Shown: positions 8,953-17,012 of the stretch, in pieces
Position numbering within the stretch: position 1 is the first letter of the stretch
Layout of the letters: the number at the start of each line of letters is the position of its first letter
Assembly (NCBI GenBank): GCA_021286705.1
Contig: JAJTBW010000023.1
Coordinates: 1 to 32,854, forward strand
DNA: 32,854 bases
Source of the DNA: Sphingobacteriia bacterium
GTDB taxonomy: Bacteria; Bacteroidota; Bacteroidia; Bacteroidales; TTA-H9
Direction: 5' to 3'
Program-made: the position numbers and the translations under genes
Notes under the pieces: generated by a model
What the model saw: only the letters and a program-made list of their open reading frames with translations
Database searches by the model: none
What the model was told of the DNA's origin: nothing

Positions 8953-9924
8953 ATGAGAAACAAGTTATCGGCTCCACCAACTGCTGAAGATATTAGCCTT
9001 GCCTACAAAAGGATTAAATCCTACATCCATGAAACACCGGTGTTCACGAGTGAGCTTATTAATAGGCAGATAGGTAATCAGCTCTTTTTTAAATGTGAAA
9101 ACATGCAGAAAGCCGGAGCATTCAAATCAAGAGGTGTCTTCAATGCACTTTTGCAATTATCAGATGAAGAAAAAAAACAGGGCATCATAACACATAGTTC
9201 AGGAAACCATGCTCAGGCTCTTGCAAGAGCAGCTGGATTGCTAGGAATTAAAGCTATTATAGTAATGCCTTCCAATGCCCCACAGATTAAAAAAGATGCG
9301 GTAAGAGATTATGGAGCCGAGATTCACTTTTGCGAACCAACCCTTAATGCAAGAGAATCTACCGTCAGACAACTGATTGAAAAAACCGGAGCGACCGAGA
9401 TTCATCCCTATAATAACTATGAGGTAATCACGGGACAGGCAACTTGTTTATACGAAGAGACATCAAAAGACATTAATTATGATTACATCTTAGCACCGGT
9501 AGGTGGAGGAGGTCTGTTAAGTGGAACTGCCTTGACTGCAAGCTATTATATGCCGAGAACAAAAGTACTTGGATGTGAGCCAGACAAAGCGGATGATGCC
9601 TATCGATCATTCATATCCAGAAACTTAATCCCTTCTGTCAATCCCAACACGATCGCAGATGGACTACTCACTTCACTTGGCGATAAGACATTTCCAATTA
9701 TTATAGATCATGTTGATTCTATCCTGACTGTCAGTGAAGAGATAATAGTCAAAGCAATGCGACTAATCTGGGAACGCATGAAGTTAGTCATTGAGCCCTC
9801 TTCCGCAGTTCCACTCGCAGTTCTTTTAGAAAAAAAACTTCAGGTAAAAGAACAAAATATTCTCATTATTCTTTCCGGCGGCAATGTAGACCTAACAAAA
9901 CTCCCATGGAATCAGAACAAATAA
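8953..9924 (+). CDS. Threonine/serine dehydratase-type PLP enzyme
   Basis: A fold-type II PLP enzyme of 323 residues. The Schiff-base lysine is in AFKSRG (Lys58), the substrate carboxylate loop is SSGNHAQA (82-89), the phosphate-binding loop is GGGGLLSG (184-191), and a C-terminal ILSGGNVDL gives the serine that contacts the pyridine ring. It lacks the regulatory ACT domain of long biosynthetic threonine deaminases, so it resembles catabolic threonine dehydratase or serine racemase. Likely reactions are threonine to 2-oxobutyrate or serine to pyruvate or D-serine; motifs alone do not decide. A TTG at 8950 directly precedes the chosen ATG at 8953; ATG is preferred. Its 3' end overlaps the next gene by 19 bp, indicating cotranscription. 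Confidence 0.93.
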   Translation: MRNKLSAPPTAEDISLAYKRIKSYIHETPVFTSELINRQIGNQLFFKCENMQKAGAFKSRGVFNALLQLSDEEKKQGIITHSSGNHAQALARAAGLLGIKAIIVMPSNAPQIKKDAVRDYGAEIHFCEPTLNARESTVRQLIEKTGATEIHPYNNYEVITGQATCLYEETSKDINYDYILAPVGGGGLLSGTALTASYYMPRTKVLGCEPDKADDAYRSFISRNLIPSVNPNTIADGLLTSLGDKTFPIIIDHVDSILTVSEEIIVKAMRLIWERMKLVIEPSSAVPLAVLLEKKLQVKEQNILIILSGGNVDLTKLPWNQNK

Positions 9925-10625
9925 AAGGCAAGCTAATATTATTACCTACTCCAATACGAAACATTGAAGATCAGGACTATTTCTGGTATCCAGCTGAGGT
10001 TGTAAGCGACATCAGAATATTTGCCATTGAAGAGATTAAAACAGCTCGACGTTGGCTTAGGAAAGTTGATCCAAGATTCCCAATAGACAGTAGCGAGTTT
10101 CATTTACTTAACGAGCACACAAAGGAAAATGAATTAAGCATAGTCAAGTCGCATCTAGACAAAGGGGCAACAGTGGGACTCATGTCGGAAGCAGGGTTAC
10201 CATGTGTAGCAGATCCGGGTTGGCCATTAGTGAGATATGCTCATGAGAAGAAACACATAATAATACCACATGTTGGCCCTTCCAGTTTGATGATGGCGTT
10301 AATGTCTAGTGGACAAAATGGACAAAACTTCACATTTCATGGATATCTTCCAGTGGATGGAGTTGCTCGGGCAAATAGGCTAAAAGAGTTAGACAAGAAT
10401 GCATGGAGCAGTGGATATTCACAGATCTTCATAGAGACGCCCTATCGCAATCAACAGATGGCAAGCGCAATTGTTAGTAGTTGTAAACCGACGACACTTG
10501 TTACCATAGCACTTTCAATTGACACAAAAGAGCAGATAATACGTACAATGATGGCAAAAGACCTAGAAAAAGAGAGGATATCTCTAGGTAAATCTCCTGC
10601 AGTGTTCATAATCGGCAGACCCTAA
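9906..10625 (+). CDS. RsmI-like SAM-dependent methyltransferase
   Basis: The 239-residue product belongs to the tetrapyrrole-methylase fold, in the branch near RsmI (16S rRNA 2'-O-methylation of C1402). Visible parts are the N-terminal LILLPTPIRNIED strand, the segment ENEL...SHLDKGATVGLMSEAGLPCVADPG (SEAGLP at 94-99, ADPG at 102-105), and the later GPSSLMMALMSSG and FHGYLP elements. Against RsmI the SDAGTP loop is SEAGLP, the early segment reads IEEIKTARRWLRK, and the protein is short because the RsmI C-terminal extension is missing. This matches a second, uncharacterised RsmI-like family that I recall in Bacteroidota rather than RsmI itself, so no symbol is given. It overlaps the upstream PLP gene by 19 bp. 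Confidence 0.85.
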   Translation: MESEQIKGKLILLPTPIRNIEDQDYFWYPAEVVSDIRIFAIEEIKTARRWLRKVDPRFPIDSSEFHLLNEHTKENELSIVKSHLDKGATVGLMSEAGLPCVADPGWPLVRYAHEKKHIIIPHVGPSSLMMALMSSGQNGQNFTFHGYLPVDGVARANRLKELDKNAWSSGYSQIFIETPYRNQQMASAIVSSCKPTTLVTIALSIDTKEQIIRTMMAKDLEKERISLGKSPAVFIIGRP

Positions 10626-10693
10626 ACTACAAACCACTAACATACAAGATATTACACAAATACGAGAAAGAGTAAATAAAAAATGTTTTTTCG

Positions 10694-10701
10694 TATATTT
10701 G
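10694..10701 (+). promoter_or_regulatory. -7 promoter element of the lipid-synthesis operon
   Basis: TATATTTG is an exact TAnnTTTG match, followed by GC as often seen in Bacteroidota promoters. It would start transcription near 10708, with a leader of about 78 nt to the ATG at 10786. No convincing -33 TTTG lies upstream. Confidence 0.55.
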
Positions 10702-10706
10702 CGTTC

Positions 10707-10755
10707 TTTTGCCATAGAAACTGCCATAAACAGTCTTGTTACTCCAGAGGCAAAA
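10707..10755 (+). promoter_or_regulatory. Potential leader hairpin before serine palmitoyltransferase
   Basis: TTTTGCC (10707-10713) is exactly complementary to GGCAAAA (10749-10755), enclosing 35 bases that themselves contain a 4-bp ACTG/CAGT pair. If transcription starts at the -7 box above, the stem would begin at the very 5' end of the mRNA. It does not match a riboswitch class I recognise. Confidence 0.3.
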
Positions 10756-10785
10756 AATTGTTAATTAAACCAAACTTAAGAGCAG

Positions 10786-11973
10786 ATGAAATTACTGCAA
10801 CAAAAACTGGCAAAATACGACATTCCACAGAAGGCTCAACAAATGGGAATTTATCCTTACTTCAGGGTAATTGAATCTGAGCAAGATACTGAGGTACTAA
10901 TTGGTGGAAAAAAGGTTTTGATGTTCGGTTCTAATTCATATTTAGGACTCACTAGCCATCCAAGAGTTAAGGAAGGAGCAATTAAGGCGGTAGAGAAGTA
11001 TGGAAGTGGATGTGCGGGATCTCGTTTTTTAAATGGCACGTTAGACATTCATTTAGAACTTGAAAACCGTCTCGCCAAGTTTGTTGGGAAAGAAGAGACC
11101 ATCGTATACAGTGCAGGCTTTTTAGTTAATCTGGGAGTTATTTCTACAATCACAGGTCGTGATGATTATATTATTCTTGATGAGTTAGTTCATGCATCAA
11201 TTATTGAAGGAAGGCGGTTAAGTTTTTCGCAGGCGTTCAAGTACAAGCACAACGATATGGCTTCACTTGAAAAGGTTCTCAAGCAATGTAAGCCTGATAA
11301 AATCAAACTTATTGTAGTCGATGGCATTTTCAGCATGGAGGGAGACATTGCAAAACTTCCTGAGATTATTGCATTGGCAAAGCAATATGATGCTACAGTC
11401 ATGGTTGATGATGCCCATTCCCTTGGTGTAATAGGGCATAATGGAGCTGGAACTTCGTCTCACTTCGGATTAACTGAGGATACTGACCTGATTATGGGAA
11501 CCTTCAGTAAATCACTTGCTTCAATAGGTGGATTTATTGCTTCTGACAAAGACACAATAAATTTCTTAAAGCATAATAGTCGTTCTCTGATTTTCAGTGC
11601 TAGTATATCACCTGCTTCAGCCGGTAGCGTATTAGCCGCCATAGATGTTATCGAAGAGAATCCAGGCATCATTCAGGATTTGTGGAATAACACAAATTAT
11701 GCTCTGGATGAATTTAAAGCAATGGGCTTTGATACCGGACTGACTGAATCTCCGATAATTCCTTTATTCATCAGGGATAATGCTAAGACGTTCAAGTTTA
11801 CCAAGTTGTTATTAGAAGAGGGTATTTTTGTTAATCCGGTTGTAGCTCCTGCAGTACCTCCTGATTCAACGCTTATTCGTTTCTCATTAATGGCAACTCA
11901 TACCAAAGAACAGATTGACAAAGCCTTGGAAATCTGCCAAAAGATTGGTAAAAAGTTAGATATACTGCATTAA
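10786..11973 (+). CDS. spt: Serine palmitoyltransferase (first step of sphingolipid synthesis)
   Basis: An alpha-oxoamine synthase of 395 residues, predicted to condense L-serine with a fatty acyl-CoA to give 3-ketosphinganine in the cytoplasm. Visible residues are the start SNSYLGLTSHPRV (49-61), GSGCAGSRFLNGT (73-85), the ring-stacking His136 in LVHAS, VDGIFSMEGD (178-187), the PLP-N1 Asp in VDDAHSLGV (207-215), and the PLP lysine in GTFSKSLASIGG (Lys242). Family alternatives are 2-amino-3-ketobutyrate-CoA ligase and 8-amino-7-oxononanoate synthase; the absence of biotin or threonine genes and the presence of acyltransferase, headgroup transferase and inositol genes downstream favour the sphingolipid role, which is well known in Bacteroidota. 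It leads a tightly packed + strand operon. Confidence 0.88.
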   Translation: MKLLQQKLAKYDIPQKAQQMGIYPYFRVIESEQDTEVLIGGKKVLMFGSNSYLGLTSHPRVKEGAIKAVEKYGSGCAGSRFLNGTLDIHLELENRLAKFVGKEETIVYSAGFLVNLGVISTITGRDDYIILDELVHASIIEGRRLSFSQAFKYKHNDMASLEKVLKQCKPDKIKLIVVDGIFSMEGDIAKLPEIIALAKQYDATVMVDDAHSLGVIGHNGAGTSSHFGLTEDTDLIMGTFSKSLASIGGFIASDKDTINFLKHNSRSLIFSASISPASAGSVLAAIDVIEENPGIIQDLWNNTNYALDEFKAMGFDTGLTESPIIPLFIRDNAKTFKFTKLLLEEGIFVNPVVAPAVPPDSTLIRFSLMATHTKEQIDKALEICQKIGKKLDILH

Positions 11974-11996
11974 TCTGAACCTAATACCAGTGAACC

Positions 11997-13151
11997 ATGA
12001 GCAATATTAAAATTGTTGAGGTTTCGAGTAAGAAAGATTTTGACGCCTTTGTCAGTTTTCCAAATAAGCTATACCGAGATTGTCAATATTATGTTCCCAG
12101 TATTCGTAAAGAGGAAGAACAGATACTTACCGCATTTAGTAAACCTGAATTTGGTGGGTGCATAGTAAAATACTGGTTGGCATTTAAAGATAATGACATT
12201 GTTGGCAGAATAGCCGGAATTATAAATCACTCTTACATTAATAAGTGGGGAAAGCGCTTTGCAAGGTTTGGTTGGTTAGACTTTATTGATGACGAGAATG
12301 TGTCCGCTGCATTAATTGAAAAAGCAGAGACTTGGGCAATCAGTGAAGGTATGGAGGCATTAAACGGCCCAATGGGCTTTACTGACTTTGATCCTCAGGG
12401 TATTCTTATTGATGGCTTTGAAGAGATGTCGACTATCGTACAGAGATATAACTTCCCATATTACAGTGTTCATTTGGAGAATCTAGGTTTTGTAAAGGAT
12501 GCTGATTGGGTTGAATATCAGATTGCAGTTCCTAAAAGTATTCCTGTTGAGATTTCAAAATCAGCTGCATATCTAAAAAACAGATATGGTCTTCATGTTC
12601 CGAAACTGACTAGGAAAGAAGAGATAATACCCTATCTTGATGATATCTTCTCTATTCTTAATGAGATTTATAGCCTCATGTATGGTTTTGTACCTATTAC
12701 AGAAGAGCTAAAAGAGTTCTACGTAAGAAAGTATGTTAGTTACATTGATCCAAAGTTGATCGCATTAGTGCTAGATAAGGATAATAAACTTATAGCCTTT
12801 GGGATTACTATGCCGTCAATGAGTCCTCTCTTTAAAAAAGCAAATGGCAGTGCTTTAGCGCTAAAATCATATCTGCTTTTGGGCAATTACCCTAAGAACA
12901 AAATAGTAGATATGTATTTTATTGGAGTCAGACCCAGTTGGCTAAGTAGAGGCTTGAGTGCTGTACTTTTTGATTCCATTGGCACCTCATTAATTGAACA
13001 GCAATTTGAATTTGCTGAGACCAATATGGAGTATGAGAGTAATGAGGCAGTACAATCGCTCTGGCGCCGTTTTGAAAAAAGGCAGCATAAAAAAAGAAGA
13101 TGCTATCTTAAATATTTCATCAATAGCACAAGAATAGAAGATAATATTTAA
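11997..13151 (+). CDS. GNAT-like acyltransferase, candidate ceramide N-acyltransferase (copy 1)
   Basis: The 384-residue protein looks like the long GNAT-type acyltransferase family: an N-terminal half with PNKLYRDCQYYVP (22-34) and IVGRIAGIINH (68-78), a highly conserved centre GPMGFTDFDPQG (124-135), and a C-terminal half with FIGVRPSWLSRGLSAVLFDS, an acyl-CoA-binding-like segment, followed by a basic tail. It is a tandem paralogue of the next gene; the centre aligns with more than half of residues identical. It starts 23 bp after serine palmitoyltransferase. In Caulobacter the ceramide synthase is reported to be a GNAT-type protein encoded near serine palmitoyltransferase (from memory), so N-acylation of the sphingoid base is a reasonable inference. 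No experimental assignment can be claimed, and an unrelated acyl transfer is possible. Confidence 0.75.
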   Translation: MSNIKIVEVSSKKDFDAFVSFPNKLYRDCQYYVPSIRKEEEQILTAFSKPEFGGCIVKYWLAFKDNDIVGRIAGIINHSYINKWGKRFARFGWLDFIDDENVSAALIEKAETWAISEGMEALNGPMGFTDFDPQGILIDGFEEMSTIVQRYNFPYYSVHLENLGFVKDADWVEYQIAVPKSIPVEISKSAAYLKNRYGLHVPKLTRKEEIIPYLDDIFSILNEIYSLMYGFVPITEELKEFYVRKYVSYIDPKLIALVLDKDNKLIAFGITMPSMSPLFKKANGSALALKSYLLLGNYPKNKIVDMYFIGVRPSWLSRGLSAVLFDSIGTSLIEQQFEFAETNMEYESNEAVQSLWRRFEKRQHKKRRCYLKYFINSTRIEDNI

Positions 13152-13156
13152 ACTAT

Positions 13157-14278
13157 ATGCCAATAGAAATCAGGGAGGTTACATCAAAGCGTGAGCTTGA
13201 TCAATTCATTAAACTGCCTTTTGAACTTTACAAAAACAATCCCTATTGGGTTCCACCTATCATCATGGAGGAGAAAATGACCTTTACAAAAGGCAAAAAT
13301 CCTGCTCTTGATTTCTGCGATGTAAAGCTTTTCTTAGCCTTAAAAAACAACAAACCCGTTGGACGAATTGCCTCAATTATTAACCATAAGGCAAATGAGG
13401 TCTGGAAAAGCAAACATGCCCGATTTGGATGGATCGATTTTATAGATGATTATGAAGTTTCATCTGCACTATTCAAAGCTGCCGAGTCCTTTGCTCAGAA
13501 AAAAGGGATGGATGCAATTCATGGGCCATTAGGTTTTACTGATTTCGACAAAGAGGGAATGCTGATTTTTGGCTTCAATGAACTAAGTACAACAGCTACT
13601 ATTTACAACCATCCTTATTATCAAGTTCACACCGAAAAGGCAGGTTATCACAAAGATGCTGATTGGGTAGAATTTGAGATTAAGGCTGATATAACCTTAC
13701 CCGAAAAGCACAAGAGGATTGCTGAATTAGTAAAGCAGAAAAATGGGCTTAGACTACTCAATGCCAAAAGCAAGAAAGAGCTTATACCCTACATTCCCCA
13801 GATCTTTGACCTTATAAATGAATCATATCGTGATATATATGGTTTTGTTCCTGCAAATGCAGAACAAGTAAAATATTACACTAAACTATATTTTGGATTT
13901 GTAAATCCGGAGTTTGTTCCTGTAGTTTTGAATTCAGAAAACAAAGTGGTTGGTGTAGGTATAACAATGCCAAATATTAGTAAGGCATTACAAAAGGCTA
14001 AAGGAAAACTCTTCCCATTCGGATTTATCTATCTACTCCGAGCATTGAAGAAGATGGACACTGTTGATTTTTATCTTACTGCTATTAAACCTGAGTTACA
14101 GAACAAGGGGGTGAATGCATTGTTATTCGCCCAACTTATTCCAACTTATAATAAATACAAGATTATTAAAGCGGAGACTAACATCGAGCTAGAAGAAAAC
14201 CACAAGATTCAAAATATGTGGGAAGATTTTGAAAAAAGAAACCATAAACGTCGAAGAGCGTTTATTAAGCACTTTTAA
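13157..14278 (+). CDS. GNAT-like acyltransferase, candidate ceramide N-acyltransferase (copy 2)
   Basis: A 373-residue paralogue of the preceding gene. It shares the same order of motifs: PFELYKNNPYWVPP (21-34), PVGRIASIINH (67-77), HARFGWIDFIDD (87-98), GPLGFTDFDKEG (123-134), KDADWVEFEI, YGFVPA, and a C-terminal FYLTAIKPELQNKGVNALLF followed by KRNHKRRRAFIKHF. The start codon lies 5 bp after the stop of copy 1. Keeping two copies in one operon suggests either different acyl chain or base preferences, or a heteromeric enzyme (inference). Compared with copy 1 the middle segment around residues 270-310 is less similar. A 53-bp gap separates it from the next gene, without an evident terminator. 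Confidence 0.75.
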   Translation: MPIEIREVTSKRELDQFIKLPFELYKNNPYWVPPIIMEEKMTFTKGKNPALDFCDVKLFLALKNNKPVGRIASIINHKANEVWKSKHARFGWIDFIDDYEVSSALFKAAESFAQKKGMDAIHGPLGFTDFDKEGMLIFGFNELSTTATIYNHPYYQVHTEKAGYHKDADWVEFEIKADITLPEKHKRIAELVKQKNGLRLLNAKSKKELIPYIPQIFDLINESYRDIYGFVPANAEQVKYYTKLYFGFVNPEFVPVVLNSENKVVGVGITMPNISKALQKAKGKLFPFGFIYLLRALKKMDTVDFYLTAIKPELQNKGVNALLFAQLIPTYNKYKIIKAETNIELEENHKIQNMWEDFEKRNHKRRRAFIKHF

Positions 14279-14331
14279 TTCTGTCAGACTGATAGATTTA
14301 AAATCTTCCACAAAAACTACTTTAATTAAGA

Positions 14332-15378
14332 ATGGCAAAAAAAGAAATAATCTACTTCGACCGCAATGAGAATCATTATGGTCCTGCACCAGCCTGTTTT
14401 AAATCGCTGTCTAAGCCTAATTTTAAGAAAATGAGTAATTACTCGCGTGACTTTGCACGTGGGGTGAAAAGTAAATTATCTGAACGTCTAGCTAATGATT
14501 TACAAATTGAAGAATCTAGAATCTTACTAGGTTATGGAGGCGAAGACATCTTAAAACAGGCAGTTCACTGCTATATTAGTAAAGGTGATAAGATACTTAT
14601 ACCAGCTTACTCATGGTGGTACTATAAGGCAATTGCGGATGAAGTAGGTGGCGTAAAAATAGAGTATCCCATTGAAATAAAGGATGATACCTTTACTTAC
14701 AATGTTGATGCTATGATTAAAATATTCGAAAAAGAACAGCCAAAGTTGGCTCTAATCTCCTCTCCAAACAACCCTACGGGTAATGCAATAAGCAAAGAAG
14801 ACCTTATTCGCTTTTTAGATGCAAGTAAGGATATCACAGTGGTAATTGATGAAGCTTACACTTTGTTTGCCGATCCTGATACAAACTATCTTCATGATTT
14901 AGTTGACGCGTACCCTAATTTATTAATCATCAGAACATTTTCTAAGTATTATGCATTAGCTGGTGTACGCGTTGGTTATGCTTTGATGGGAACTAACCAT
15001 GCTCGATTTAATAGATTCTCAGCAAGATATCTTGGATACAATAGAATTTCTGAGAGAATTGCAATTGCAGCATTGGACTCACCAGAATACTATGAAGAGA
15101 TGAGACAAAGTATGCTGGCCGATCTTGACATGTTTTTCAACGAATTCAATAGTCTTAAAGGATTTAAGGCATTCAGATCGCTAGCCAATTTTATCCTTGT
15201 TGAGATACCTGAAGAGATAAAGGTTCCAATGAAGAACTATTTAGTTGAACGGGGGCTGATTGTCAAGTTCATGGATGAAGATAACCTGACTCATCACATT
15301 CGCGTTTCGCTTGGTACGCCTGAAGAGAATAAGCTATTGATGCAAACTATTAAGGAATTTGTAGCTAGCCGGGTTTAA
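14332..15378 (+). CDS. HisC-like class I/II PLP aminotransferase
   Basis: The 348-residue protein is a fold-type I PLP enzyme like histidinol-phosphate aminotransferase: RNENHYGPAP (11-20), SPNNPTGN (144-151), the PLP-N1 Asp173 in VIDEAY, the Schiff-base Lys205 in TFSKYYALAGVRVGYA, and a C-terminal IRVSLGTPEEN with the carboxylate-binding Arg. No other histidine genes are nearby, and the stop codon overlaps the start of a CDP-alcohol phosphotransferase (TAATG), so a role in lipid headgroup supply is more likely than histidine synthesis. One testable idea is production of an amino-phospho-alcohol such as ethanolamine phosphate, as HisC-related CobD-type decarboxylases can do; however, the C-terminal motif here is HisC-like rather than CobD-like. 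The substrate is unknown. Confidence 0.85.
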   Translation: MAKKEIIYFDRNENHYGPAPACFKSLSKPNFKKMSNYSRDFARGVKSKLSERLANDLQIEESRILLGYGGEDILKQAVHCYISKGDKILIPAYSWWYYKAIADEVGGVKIEYPIEIKDDTFTYNVDAMIKIFEKEQPKLALISSPNNPTGNAISKEDLIRFLDASKDITVVIDEAYTLFADPDTNYLHDLVDAYPNLLIIRTFSKYYALAGVRVGYALMGTNHARFNRFSARYLGYNRISERIAIAALDSPEYYEEMRQSMLADLDMFFNEFNSLKGFKAFRSLANFILVEIPEEIKVPMKNYLVERGLIVKFMDEDNLTHHIRVSLGTPEENKLLMQTIKEFVASRV

Positions 15379-16268
15379 TGATAAAAAGCTGGTATAAAGA
15401 ATATAAAAGCTCCTTGAAGGCAATAGAGACAGAGGAACTGCCTGATCTGTTTTTCTATCGTCCTATTGCCTTCTTATTCGTTAAAACAATTCAACGCTCA
15501 AACATAACACCTAACCAGATTACTTTAAGTGCAATGGTACTTGGTATTATTGGTGGGTGTTTTGCTATGGCAGGAGGAAGAGATTCATTTCTGGCAGCTG
15601 GGATTCTTTATATGTTATTTAATATCTTGGATTGTTCTGATGGGCAGTTAGCAAGAATCAAGAAAAACGGGACATTAACTGGTAGGATCATTGATGGGGT
15701 TGCTGATTACATCGTCGGCATCTTTATGTATATGGGATTCCTTATTGGTTATGGTTCAACTTTTTCAGAGCCGTTTTATTGGTGGCTTGCAATTATATTC
15801 ACAGGGGGAAGTAATGTAATTCATAGTATGTTGATTGACCATCAAAGGCTACGGTTTAATCACTTTGCTTTGGGTGAACCATTAAGCAATACCATTGATA
15901 CAGCTAAATTCTCGGAGGAAAGAGAACGTCTTAGAAAAATCAAAGGTCAGCTCTTTAATAGAATCATTCTTACGATATACTTAAACTACGCCAGCAGGCA
16001 AGGAAAAATCGCGAGGGTGGATAATTCGTTTAAAGCTCTTGAGAGTGTCCCTTCTAAGAGTTATTATAAAGCAAACAGGCCACTCATGTGGTGGTGGACG
16101 ATCTTAGGTCCAACAATGCAGATTACTATAATGGCTCTCTCTGCAATTCTATTTATTCCTGAGTTCTATGCCTTCTGGATGATTATTCCTATGAATATCC
16201 TTACGGTCTCCCTTATTTTGATTCAAAAGAAAACAGATAAAGACTTGATTAAGAGAAATGCAAAATAA
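15378..16268 (+). CDS. CDP-alcohol phosphotransferase (complete motif)
   Basis: An integral membrane enzyme of 296 residues that moves a phospho-alcohol between CDP and an acceptor alcohol. The full signature D-x2-DG-x2-AR-x8-G-x3-D-x3-D is present: Asp85, Asp88-Gly89, Ala92-Arg93, Gly102, Asp106, Asp110, preceded by ITPNQITL (43-50). Several hydrophobic segments fit the six-helix fold, with an extra soluble insertion of about 60 residues (about 165-225) before the last helices. It overlaps the gene before by one base and the cytidylyltransferase after by 11 bp. That pairing suggests it uses the CDP-alcohol made by the next gene, with diacylglycerol or ceramide as acceptor (inference), for example to make ceramide phosphoethanolamine or a phosphoinositol lipid. 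Confidence 0.9.
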   Translation: MIKSWYKEYKSSLKAIETEELPDLFFYRPIAFLFVKTIQRSNITPNQITLSAMVLGIIGGCFAMAGGRDSFLAAGILYMLFNILDCSDGQLARIKKNGTLTGRIIDGVADYIVGIFMYMGFLIGYGSTFSEPFYWWLAIIFTGGSNVIHSMLIDHQRLRFNHFALGEPLSNTIDTAKFSEERERLRKIKGQLFNRIILTIYLNYASRQGKIARVDNSFKALESVPSKSYYKANRPLMWWWTILGPTMQITIMALSAILFIPEFYAFWMIIPMNILTVSLILIQKKTDKDLIKRNAK

Positions 16269-17007
16269 ACTTACAGCAGTAATTCCGGCAGCAGGTATGT
16301 CAAGAAGATTAAAAAGCTTGACAGAAAACACTCATAAATCTTTACTTGAGGTTAATGGAAAACCATTACTACTTCGTATTCTCAAAAGTCTTAATGCCTC
16401 AGGAATATCAAATGTTGTAATTGTTACAGGATTTTGCAGTGATAAAATAAAATCGTCTGTTGCTGAATGGAATTTAGGCATTGAAGTTGATTTTGTTCAT
16501 AACCCCGATTATCAGACTACTAACAATATGTATTCACTATTCCTGGCTAGACCATTCCTTGAAAACTCAGGAATGCTCTTACTTGATAGTGATATTCTAT
16601 TTGATGAGCGAATTATTTCACTTCTTTTAGAATCTGGAGAATCAAATGTCATTGCACTGAGAGAATCACCAAACTTGAGTGAGGAAGAGATAAAAGTGAT
16701 CATAGATTCTTCTGGAAACGTAAAAGAGATAAATAAAACAGTTAATCCAAGTGAAGCAATAGGTGAATCAATTGGGATTGAGTTATTTGATATTGAAGCT
16801 ACTAATGCACTTTTTGAAATCATGGATCATCATATAAATAGTCTTAACCAGTTGAATGACTATTATGAGGTAGCCTTTGAAAAGAGCATATTAAAAGGAC
16901 TTCAAATAAAGCCAATAGCTGTTGGTGACCTATTATGTATGGAGATGGATACTCCTGAAGATTTTGAGATTGCTAACGAGTTAGCAAAGAAAATTGACAA
17001 AACGTAA
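16258..17007 (+). CDS. LicC-like CTP:phospho-alcohol cytidylyltransferase
   Basis: A 249-residue nucleotidyltransferase with the N-terminal nucleotide loop IPAAGMSRRL (9-18), a KSLLEVNGKPLL segment (27-38, with His where most relatives have Pro before Lys), NPDYQTTNNMYSL (82-94), a metal-binding DSD (110-112) and the C-terminal MEMDTPEDFE. The TNNMYSL element is characteristic of LicC-type phosphocholine and related cytidylyltransferases rather than sugar-1-phosphate enzymes, so the likely product is a CDP-alcohol. Choline, ethanolamine and inositol phosphates cannot be told apart by eye. The start overlaps the CDP-alcohol phosphotransferase by 11 bp, implying translational coupling and a shared substrate. 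Soluble, cytoplasmic. Confidence 0.85.
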   Translation: MQNKLTAVIPAAGMSRRLKSLTENTHKSLLEVNGKPLLLRILKSLNASGISNVVIVTGFCSDKIKSSVAEWNLGIEVDFVHNPDYQTTNNMYSLFLARPFLENSGMLLLDSDILFDERIISLLLESGESNVIALRESPNLSEEEIKVIIDSSGNVKEINKTVNPSEAIGESIGIELFDIEATNALFEIMDHHINSLNQLNDYYEVAFEKSILKGLQIKPIAVGDLLCMEMDTPEDFEIANELAKKIDKT

Positions 17008-17012
17008 TTCTA

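Noticed and set aside
9906..10625. rsmI
   Set aside because: The fold matches, but the SDAGTP loop is altered and the C-terminal extension is absent, so it is more likely a related family.
10683..10874. 63-codon + strand frame before serine palmitoyltransferase
   Set aside because: It overlaps the promoter, the leader and the first 89 bases of the well-supported gene at 10786 in another frame, and its translation has no recognisable domain.
14332..15378. Histidine-biosynthesis hisC
   Set aside because: The protein is HisC-like, but no other his gene is adjacent and it is coupled to lipid headgroup genes, so the symbol was not used.
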